From Progne subis subis (taxonomy: Eukaryota > Chordata > Aves > Passeriformes > Hirundinidae): 64,000 nucleotides of DNA. Location: positions 806,001 through 870,000 of the forward strand of contig JAKJHU010000168.1 of the NCBI GenBank assembly GCA_022316685.1. Reading direction: 5' to 3'. The notes under the pieces were generated by a model. That model did not search any database and had not been told where the DNA came from. It saw only the letters and a program-made list of their open reading frames with translations. Of the stretch, positions 55,011 to 64,000 are shown one piece after another. The position numbers and the translations under genes were made by a program. How positions within the stretch are numbered: position 1 is the stretch's first letter; each line of letters begins with the position of its first letter.

Positions 55011-58000
55011 AAGATCCCACAGTCAGCCTTTGCAACAGCCTGGCCTGGCTCCATCTCAACTTCTAACTTCATTTATCCAGGTCTTGTTGCAAGCTCACAG
55101 TTTTCCTGTACTAATGTGCTCCCCATTTCCACATTGAGTCCATCACCTTCTCCTCTTTCTCCCTCTCCAGAGGGTATTTTCCCCAGGGAGCTGCAGCCTG
55201 TGCTATGCACACACCTTATCAACTTGCACACTCACTAACAGAGATGAGACCTTTAGACTCACCTGGCCTTCAAGGTGTTTGTTACGCTCCAATAATTTTT
55301 GCACAAGAAAAGACAAAAGTCAGTTCAATGAGAAGGAAATATTCAAGGATTTTCCTAGACCTGTGACTGATGGTTTTTCCTGATGGAAAACTGATGGAGT
55401 TTCCTTCACTTTCCAGGGCCAGGCTGGGAGTGACATGGTTCCTCTAAACCGCTCAGGAAAAGTTAATTCCAGTGGTGGTTTTGCAGGAGGACAGGAAAAG
55501 GGAGCATATCTGTGTAAGAAAATTCACAGTAATTGTGTGAGCTTACCTTTGCCTCTAACGCTTTCCCTTCGTGTGGATATCCGGAACCCAGAAAGGGTTC
55601 ATCTCCTCCAGAAAATCCTGAAACTGTCTCATCTGGACTGACTCAACCTTTGCTATTTCTAGATCAGAGCAGCACCATAAAGTTGGCTTGGCTTGGCATA
55701 TCCATACAAAGACCAGGTGCCATGAGCTGAGTGTGGGCAATAAAAGTCCCCTGTACCGAAATCCTGCTTGCCTCCACCTCCCCAGCTGTCACACTGTGTT
55801 CCAGCCACAGCCACAAGTCCTTTGGCAAACCCAGATTCTGCAGCCACACATTATTCCCCTGCAAGCCGCAATGGCTCCTCGTGGTCTGAAAGCATCTTCC
55901 CCCCTCCACACACCCCTTCTGTTTTGCAGCTGGATGGGGATCCCAGGGGGAAGATGCAGTGACTGAAACACTTAGTTTACTTAATTCCAATCAGAGAGGG
56001 CTGTCATGCAGCACCACAAGCTACAAGTTTTTTCCTTTTGGTGGGCTGGCTTCTGAGACCTTACACAGCCAGCTGAACATACACACTTGTATGCACCATG
56101 CCTGCAACAGGAATTTTACTCCAACCTGCCAATTTAGGTGTCTGTCCAAATTTCAGATTAACCATCCTTTCTTCAGCTGCTGCTGAATGCTTGCAATGCC
56201 TGAAGTCTTTATGTACTTAGTTGTAGCTGGGAAAGCTCATTTACTCCAGTATTACTGCTGATAATGCTCTATTAATTAACTCTACATGCAGCTATATTCA
56301 CAAAAACACGGCCCAGAGCCTGGAGCTGCCTTCCCATCACCAGGATTGTTTCCTTAGTTCCCACACTCTCTGGCCCAGATAATAATACATACAAAATGAA
56401 ACAGCCTCAAGAGAGAAGGAGAAAGAAGGCAGCGTGCCCCAGATTTCCTTTCAGAGCAGAGAGGATTTAAGGTCTAAAAGAGAGGAAGAGCATGAATTCA
56501 GGTTTCCTATAACTCAAGTCATGTAACCACTAGCCTTAAACCAAGCAGGCTCTTCATTTGCACAACCTATTCCTGTGCTTGTGCAAGCCCCCACTCCAGG
56601 AGGTGAACCTGAGAGAGAGGACCTCCTCAGTGTCCATCTTGCAAGTCCTTGGGGTAGAGCTCCCTCACCTGCCTGCACACACATCCACCCCAGCCACTGC
56701 CACCTGTCTCTCCCACAGTTCTTCTGAAGCCCTGGCTTTGAATTACCTGATTACCAGATAACCTGGCTTTGAATGCAAAATTCCCCAAGTGAAACATTAG
56801 TTGTGTGACCAGAGCTGGCTCATGTCTGGGAAGATTGACTTCTCCCTTTCATCTCAGAGCTGGTCTTGGACACAGGCACTTTTTATTCTTGGGAATACAA
56901 GCAAAGCTGCTTCCAGAATTCACACTGAGGTGAAGCAAGGAAGAGTTAATCCTTCAACAGACATGGCACAGGTAGTTGTGCTACCCTGAGACCATGTTTT
57001 CTCAATGGCTGTTTTAGCTGCACCACAGCAGATGTTACAGATGTAACAGCCTTGGAGAGACTGAGGCATGTATGTACAGATGGTCTTAATCAGAGCAACA
57101 AGTTCCCATCCACCATTTCAGAAGCAGCACAGTCATGGGGCAGCAGGTACAGAGGTGGAAGAGGTTTCATCAGAGACACAAGAACTGCTGACACTGAGAA
57201 CAGATATGATTGAAGGAGAGGAAGGAGAGAAGCAAAAGCTGTGAGCCACAGGGAGTACAAAGATGCAGAGCAAAAAGACACAGCTCATTTTGTCTAGTCT
57301 CAGCAATTGAAAACAGACACTTTGTGTTGTTAACATTCCAAAACATGTTGAGCTCAAGGGCTTGCTGTACTGCACAGAGTGCAAATACTCCTGCCCTAAG
57401 AAGGTCCATGTAAGATCATGAAGAACAAAGCTGGATGAGGCTATGTCTCTTGGATGAGGCTATGTCTCTTTCCTTTCAATCTTCTTTGTACAGTGCAAGG
57501 CCAGTGTACCAGGGCATGGGAAACACTTTACCCCATTCACAATGGATTTGGTGTTGCCAAAAGGGGATTGATCCTCATGAACCTTCTAAGGAGACATAAG
57601 CCAAATCTGTCAGATCTGAGCCTTGTGATTAGTAACAGCTCAACAAGGTTCTCTTGCCCACACTTTCCTTTGTGTCCAATTTCCAGATCTCCTTTTCAGA
57701 CCCCCACTACACCCCAGGAAGCTGAAGCAGCTGCAAGCAGCCGGCGAGGGACACTCATCTGTCTTGTTTAGTTTTGTTGCTTTCCCACAGTGTTCTGAAT
57801 AGCTGCTGCAAAACCTGGTAAGGCAAGTCCTTTTTCACTCTGCATCATCTTGGAGGGGAAAAAATACTAAAAACATCTCCTAGAAGCACAGGGTTTACAG
57901 TGCTGGTTCACATGGGATTCAGATATGGATTCAAACAGCAAGAAGTGTATCAAGTAGAGCAAAGGAATTGTGGAAGGAGTGACTCTGCTAGGAATGCCCA

Positions 58001-58226
58001 ACTCCTCACCCTGCAGAGAACTGTGCCCTAAACACAGCCATGTGTCCATGGGCAGGACAATCTTCCACTGGGCTTCCTGCCCGCCAGGTCTTGCTCCAGA
58101 GCCTGCCTGGCGCAGCTTGGAAGGGACATGGATAGTTCTTGGCTATTCATGCAGAAAAGAGTTTCACTGCTGTAGGGACAGACTGAGAAGTCTTAGCTCT
58201 GTGGAGACAAGTAATCAGAAAAGGCT
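55011..58226. other. Intergenic, nothing recognised
   Basis: Ordinary unique-looking sequence. No exon with paired splice sites and protein character was found on either strand. Confidence 0.5.
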
Positions 58227-58322
58227 CACAGAATCACAGAATATCCCAAGCCAAAAGGGACCCACAAGGATCATTGAGTCCAACTCCTGGCCCTGCACAG
58301 GACAGCCCCAGGAATGGCAATG
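58227..58322 (-). mobile_element. Short CR1 3' end, minus orientation
   Basis: 'cacagaatcacagaatatcc', 'gggacccacaaggatcattg', 'agtccaactcctggccctgc'. Confidence 0.9.
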
Positions 58323-60505
58323 AGCTGGCCAAGGTGGTTCAATGGAACTTAGTTTGGAAGAAGACGAACAGTATTAGGTGTTAAATGCTGAAATGTTGCC
58401 AAAGCAGGAAGATCTGTGCTAGGGAAAAATAGTCATTTCTCCTAGGCTGCATTTTTACTCAGTGCCACTGTTCTGTGGGATTTGCCAAGCAATAACATTA
58501 TCTAACAACACTGACTGTAGTGAGGCCGCATCCCACCTTACACAGCCCTTTCTTTGTAAAATTGGTGAAGGAGCAGCTCTGTTATAGGTTTTATCAAAGG
58601 TGATGGGTCAGATGAATTTAGATGGTGCTGCTGCTACCTGAGCCATGCTGGCTCCCCTCTGAAGGGATAACCTCAGAAGAAAATTTTCATCAATTTATAC
58701 CTCAGACATAAGAACGGCAGAGAGAAAAGGCTGGGTGTCTGGCCCAAGATTTGAAATGCGTTGTTTAGAGCCCATAGCTCTGTTTGCTCTCTCACTTGCT
58801 CTGACAACTGCTTCATTCATTTAGGTTGAGCAGTTGAGGAGCTACCCCTGCCTGGCCACATTTTAAAAATCAGATCCTCACAAGGAAAAAACAAAAATTT
58901 ATCTTCTATTTTAAGATTTGCAGAACACTGTGAAACACTGAAGAAAGTTGGATCTCCACAAGGTTTCTTTAACAGTTTTGGGGGTTGCAAAACAAATTGT
59001 GAGTACAATGATACACATAGTTTGCTCTTGCCTCAGACAATGCCACTACAGCCTGGAACTCATTGGGGAATATGGTACAGAGATATAGGTGGGAAGATAA
59101 AGAGGAGTGTGTTAAGGAAGATAAAGAGGAGATGTTTAGGGGCACAGAGCAACAACACTGTGTAAGTGTTGTCTGTAGTGTTACTTCATGCTTGAGGGGA
59201 GAAAGGGAACAGTATCAGGAAAATCCTCCCTCCTAATTGTGAAAGGGCCACACACCACAGAACAGAGACACAGTATAAAATCACACTTTGATAGCCTTGA
59301 ATAAAAAAGCTTTGCACTGGATCAACTCTCCCACAGCCCAAAACCCAGAAGTTATCCTCAACATTTTATTACCTGGTCTGACAAAATCATAGTTGTGATG
59401 CTGTGTCTGGTAAAGGTCATGTATGTATTAAGAAGTTATTTGGAACATCCAAACATTATATTAAGAACTGTGGAACCACAGCTTGAAGGAACAAGATGCT
59501 TTCACAGAGCACCTGGGAAGGCCTGTGGGAGAGGAGCAGGCTAGATTTCACATCCTGGCTCCAAAATCGATCTCTGCCCTCAGGCTGAACAAATTCATCA
59601 AGGTGAACTTCAGCATTCAGACAAGCACAATAAAGGCCAGGTATCTCACAGCCCTGCCTTTACCTGTGCCTCTCTGTAAAGCATTATGCACTTTGAGTCA
59701 TTCCTCTCCACAGATATAGCCCTTCCAGCAGAGAGAGCTGCACTGGCTACATCACAAGCACACCTTGAATTTCTAGTCTTTCCCATGCCTGAAGAGGAAA
59801 CAGATCACTGCAAAGTGTAACATGGTACTTACACCTTGTGCTGAAACCAGGATTTGGTTTGACTAAGTTTAGCATTGAGCAGGTATATTCCTACAGCATC
59901 AGGGTATGAGAGTGTTGCAGGAAAAAGAGCAACAAGGCATGGTTTTTAAGCCTAAAAGCCCTGAAATACACAAATGTACGCACTGACACATCCAAGAGCA
60001 AAGAGTCATGAAGTCCTGAACCTGTTCATGGTCTAGCTTCCAGTATGCACTACAAAAATAGCCTTAGATCTCAAGAGAGTTTCTGAGAGATGCTCAGAAA
60101 CCATGACAGATGACTTAATAGACCTCTAAGTATTTCGGCTAAATTGCTAAATTCACACCCTTCTGCAGATTAGAGAGGAACTCCCAAAATCTCCTATTTT
60201 TGTTGCTTCCAAATCTATATAGCTACTCATCAATGCAGCCATTGGAAACTCTCTCAACTCCCTGCAATGACCACTATGGCTGTTTAAACACATTTGAATG
60301 AAAACTTTCCAAGTCCTCAGAAGACAAATGCCCCACCCTGCGATTCCTCTAAGGAAGCCACACAGACTGTACCCTCTGGAACCATACACACATCTACCCT
60401 ACCTTCAGAGAGGTTCTGAAGGAGTGACAGACTGAACAGGGAGCCAGACCATAGGTCCTCCAGAACAGAGAAAACACCAGCATCCAGAGGCTGTGGGCTG
60501 AGCCA
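58323..60505. other. Intergenic, nothing recognised
   Basis: No gene or repeat is recognised. Confidence 0.5.
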
Positions 60506-60507
60506 GT

Positions 60508-60600
60508 GTTCACAGAACCACAGAACCACAGAATTTTTAGGTTGGAAGAGACCTTCAAGATCATCGAGTCCAACCCATTGCAGTGCAATCCCCGAAACTC
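60508..60600 (-). mobile_element. Short CR1 3' end, minus orientation
   Basis: 'cacagaaccacagaaccac', 'taggttggaagagaccttc' and 'gatcatcgagtccaaccc'. It is well conserved and so relatively young. Confidence 0.92.
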
Positions 60601-61019
60601 ACACCTCACCACGATAAAGGAATGCCAGTATTGCTGTGGGCAGAATGACCCACTGATCATCTCCGGGGGCTCAAGGAGAGTTCTCTGTAGCTGCCACCAC
60701 AACCCAAAGTCAATGAATAGGAAGGACAAATGAGGCGCCAGTTGCAAGTCGATGCAACACCCGGGACAAGCGCCCTCAGCCTCAGGCAGCGTTTAGACAA
60801 TCAGCCCCAAGCCCAGCAGAGCGGTTCCACCACCTGCGGAGGTGGCCGTAAGTAGCCTGGCAGTGAAGGAGGAAAGGGACAGAAAAGCACTGAAGTAAGA
60901 GCCAAAAGGAGCACTCACAAAGCTCTGTTATCCCATCTCCTGCTCGTCCACCAACACATGGGAAGTATCTAAAGGAATCCGCATTTCCCTGGAAAATTGC
61001 TGGGCAGGCTTCTGAGTTC

Positions 61020-61570
61020 AAGAAGCGGCTGGAGGACAGCTCTTCAGATCGGGCATAGCGCTCCGAGCTCCGACACCGAACACCAGCACCGCACCAACCC
61101 CGGCACGGCCGCGGGCCCCGGAGCCCTGTGCTGCTGCACCCTCTGTGCTCGCACCACTGCCAGGAGTTCTTCTCATCCTTTCCCACGCCACTCCCAGCAC
61201 CCAAACCAGCTCAATGCACAGAAGCTAATGGGCAGAGCACCCACGTACAGGGACTCCCGACGGCTGCCGGGGTCCTCTCAGGCGACGGGGTCAACTCGCT
61301 GCCGCGTACTCCGGTGGCCGGGACCAGCCAGCTGCCAGCACACCCCGACTCTCCCGCAGCCTACTTTCACAGAGGCAGCTGCTGGAACCCCCCCTGCCAT
61401 CTTTGTTTGGTTGGGGCAGAGCCAGCAAGGGCTGCCGGGAAGGTCACCCAGGAGGACACCGATGTGCAGCGAGGGCGGAGCCCTTCTCGTAACCCTTTCG
61501 GGGCAGCCGCGCTCCGGGGCCGCTAGGAGCTACGTCCCTTAGGGCGCAGACCCGTCTGTCCCGTTCCGGA
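61020..61570. promoter_or_regulatory. Moderate CpG-rich block
   Basis: Dense CpG compared with surroundings (for example 'ggcacggccgcgggccccgg' near 61102 and 'gcagccgcgctccggggccg' near 61503). It could be a promoter or a weak CpG island. No initiation codon with a recognisable protein or clear donor was found, so the strand is not assigned. Confidence 0.4.
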
Positions 61571-62159
61571 GCACAGCCCAGGCGTGGCTGGTCACACCCG
61601 TGCCAGAGGATGGAGGAGAATCCTCACAGGAAGCAGCGCTTGCCGTCCATAGAGGTCCCCTCCAGCCCTGGAAGCACCAGCTCCATCCCTGCGGGGGGAT
61701 GGCGGCTGAGCTGTGCCAGCCGGGCTGCTGGCACGGGGCAGAGGGCACAGCGGGGCCATTCGCTCTGAAACCGAAGCAGACACGTGCTTTTAGCTGTTCT
61801 GATCTCTGCTAGTGCCCTCAAATGAGACGTTCAAATGTCTCTCCTCGTTCGGGCTTGGCTTAAAGGCTCAGTCCTGACAGCTGCTGGCAGCCCCTGGAAG
61901 GGGATCAGACCCCCAGACACACTCTGCCACCACCATCCTGCCGCTCAAAACTCTGCAGGAACCTTCTTCAGCTAACAGCTGGCAGGAAACCTTTTTCACA
62001 GTATTATTATTTTCCTGCTGGTTCAGCGACCTTACCTGCCCACCCCTGGAGAGATGAGAGCTGTTATGAGAATAAGGGTGTGCAGGACTTTGGGACCAGT
62101 TAGCCTTTATGGCTTTGCCGTAACTGAGAGAGAAAAAATGTTAAACACTGTGGGTGCAG

Positions 62160-62334
62160 ACAGACGCATTGGGCTCTGCTCCCAGGGAGCAAGGGACAGG
62201 ATAAGGGGAAATGGCCTTAAGTTGCACCAGGAGTGGTTTCATTTGGATATTAGGGAAATACTCCTCGCAGAATGGGTGGTCAGGCATTGGAAGAGGCTGC
62301 CCCAGACAGTGGTAGAATTACCATCTCTGGAAGT

Positions 62335-62376
<42 letters not shown>

Positions 62377-62500
62377 GATGTAGCACCTGGTGACATGGTT
62401 TAGTGGTGGCGGCCTTGGCAGTACTGTGGGAATGGCATTGGAATTAGACTCAATGGTCTTAGAGGGCTTTCCCAACCTAAATGACGCCATGATTCTAAGC
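62160..62500 (+). mobile_element. CR1 3' region, plus orientation, with poly(A) expansion
   Basis: 'gggctctgctcccagggagc', 'ggatattagggaaatactc', 'ggcattggaagaggctgcc', 'ccatctctggaagtgttta', then 35 A, then 'agtagatgtagcacctgg' and 'gactcaatggtcttagagg' to a degraded 3' end. The A run replaces a naturally A-rich point of the CR1 consensus. Confidence 0.85.
62339..62373 (+). repeat. Poly(A) tract, 35 bp, inside CR1
   Basis: Uninterrupted A run. It is not the 3' tail of a retroposon, because CR1 sequence continues on its far side. Confidence 0.95.
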
Positions 62501-63371
62501 TCATCATGACAGTCTACTAATAGACCTCATTTGACATAATGCAGTTTCTCATTGAACCGATGTGAACTTTTAGTAGACTACAAAATTGCCTGTGAGGGAA
62601 ATCTGCCCTTTAACAAGATGCTGTGTGAAGAACAACTTCATTTTTGCTTTATTTGGGGTTTTGTTTGTTTGTTTTCTGAACTTTTTCCATGGCAGGTTTT
62701 AGGTAATAGCCCTTGGTTTTGCAACAAAACAAAAAATAAGCCCATTTTTTCTTGCCACACATGAATTTACAGACACCTACCCTGGTATTGCTCATGTCCT
62801 CTGATGGAGGTAGATGGGACATGTCCTTGTACTGCATTCAAGAGGTGAAGCTTCAGTCATTAGGAATTAACAGATATGCCTGTGGCCATACACTTCAGCT
62901 GATCAGCACACCTGCTTCTCAGAAAGGTCTGTCACTTTTAAGGCTCTGCATTGAGGATGGGGTCAAAATACATTTCTGACTTTGTTCCTCTGAAGTCAAA
63001 AGTTAGGCAGCCAGTGTGGTCAGAAGTTCAGAAAGTCAATGCCTGCAGTGGTAAATTTTCTTTTAAGTTCACAGCAAACACATTTGGCAGGGAGAGAGAG
63101 AGGATATCCTTCCCACATGACATGAAATGCCACTGTATGGTGCTCCATCTTAAGTCTTTCATCCTCCTCTTTCCAATTTTCTTGCAGTTGAGAGGGAAAA
63201 TCCTCTCAGAGTAGTGCCGTCTCTACACCCACCACCACCTCAAATCAGAGTCTGTGTGCTATGGATCTGCAACCTGCAGCTGAGGCAGGGTGGGCCCAGA
63301 ATTCACGTGTGGAGGCTGCAGCCTGCGGGGTTTCAAGCTCTTAAAACCCAGAGCTGAAGCCCCAGCTACTC
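62501..63371. other. Intergenic, nothing recognised
   Basis: No gene or repeat is recognised before the triplet repeat and CpG island. Confidence 0.5.
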
Positions 63372-63426
63372 AATAATAATAAATAATAACAATAATAATA
63401 ATTATTGTTATTATTATTACTATTAT
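63372..63426. repeat. (AAT)n/(ATT)n palindromic microsatellite
   Basis: AAT triplets that switch at about 63400 to ATT triplets, so the tract can fold into a hairpin. It lies just upstream of the CpG island. Confidence 0.93.
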
Positions 63427-63469
63427 GCAGGATAGAGTTTACCGGAATTCTTATTTCACAGGTTAGTGT

Positions 63470-64000
63470 AGCTGCACCCTTTCCCCGCTCCCGTCCTGTT
63501 CGCATTAACCCTTTCCGCCCGTCCCGGCCCCCGTTATGACGCCATCATCCCGCGCTGGCGCTGCTCCTTCCCGCCCGCTTGCGTAAATCTCGCGCGCCGG
63601 GCGGGGAGCGGCGGCGGCGCTGAGGATGTGAGTGCGAGGCGGGGGTTGCGCCATCCGCGTCCATCCCGCCAGGCCGCGGCCCGACCGACCCCTCCGCCGC
63701 GCGGAGCGCCGGGGGGAGCGCGCTAGGGCCGCCGAAAGGCTATGGCGGCGCGCGGGTCAGCGATGGGGCCTCGGAGCCGCGGCCTCCCGCCGCCGGAGGC
63801 GGGGAGGGAGGGAGGGTCGGGGAGGGGCCGGCGAGGGAGCCGGGCTCGGATGTCGGCGCTGCCGCGGCCCGAGGGAGGAACGGAGGAACGTTGTGCGGGC
63901 CCGAGGGGGACGTTGCTGTGCTGATCTTGCGGCCCCCTGCCCCACGGGCGCTGTACCGGATCCACGGCCTGCGGATCTGGCTGCTCCGCGACTCGCCGGC
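63470..64000 (+). promoter_or_regulatory. CpG-island promoter and probable first exon of a gene leaving the window
   Basis: Very high GC with dense CpG from about 63480 to the end. A TGACG half-site and a GCCATC (YY1-like) element lie together in 'ttatgacgccatcatcc' (63534-63550), and no TATA box is seen, as in housekeeping promoters. The sequence 'ggcggcgctgaggat' then meets a consensus donor GTGAGT at 63628, so a short noncoding first exon (or one ending in AT of a split start codon) probably ends at 63627. The last 60 bases keep a frame reading LYRIHGLRIWLLRDSPA, but I do not recognise it. Confidence 0.65.

Noticed and set aside
1..64000. tRNA, rRNA or CRISPR-type arrays
   Set aside because: No cloverleaf with A/B-box spacing, rRNA core motif or regularly spaced direct repeat with unique spacers was seen. 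All regular repeats are microsatellites or transposable elements.

Overview
The window is vertebrate and almost certainly avian, probably from a passerine. At least twenty fragments carry the CR1 LINE 3' signature: in the reverse sense they start near 'cacagaatcacaga', then 'ttggaagggacctt', then 'ccttgaacacttccaggg'. There are also many solo retroviral LTRs with 5-bp target duplications, split genes with consensus splice sites, and CpG-island promoters. There are no bacterial-type operons, tRNA or rRNA genes, or CRISPR arrays.

Layout. 1-29.4 kb is gene-poor DNA filled with CR1 pieces and LTRs, including a nested LTR-in-LTR at 4.6-6.0 kb, a three-layer nest (CR1, LTR, LTR) at 9.2-11.4 kb, and a cluster of three different LTRs at 20.1-21.6 kb. 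One possible small exon lies on the minus strand near 24.4 kb. 29.7-48.05 kb on the plus strand is an 11-exon gene for a type I membrane protein: signal peptide, two pairs of lamin-tail-like (LTD) domains separated by a non-LTD spacer, one transmembrane helix and a cytoplasmic tail of about 20 residues. I trace at least two in-frame stops and three frame changes, so it is annotated as a decaying pseudogene; a functional ortholog should exist in relatives. 49.3-52.6 kb on the minus strand is an intact three-exon gene (318 codons) with an N-terminal helix-turn-helix resembling Tc1/paired-type DNA-binding domains and a C-terminal coiled coil. The two genes converge tail to tail. 52.6-63.4 kb is mostly unrecognised sequence with CR1 fragments and a moderate CpG-rich block at about 61 kb. 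From 63.47 kb to the end is a strong CpG island with a probable first exon and donor of a plus-strand gene that continues beyond the window.

The two genes share no evident pathway. The LTD protein would act at or outside the cell surface, and the helix-turn-helix protein probably in the nucleus. Transposable elements shaped both loci: a 674-bp LTR sits about 45 bp past LTD exon 2, whose splice donor is not evident; a CR1 split by a 1.6-kb LTR fills part of LTD intron 1; and a 1.5-kb LTR of the same broad family sits in intron 2 of the helix-turn-helix gene.
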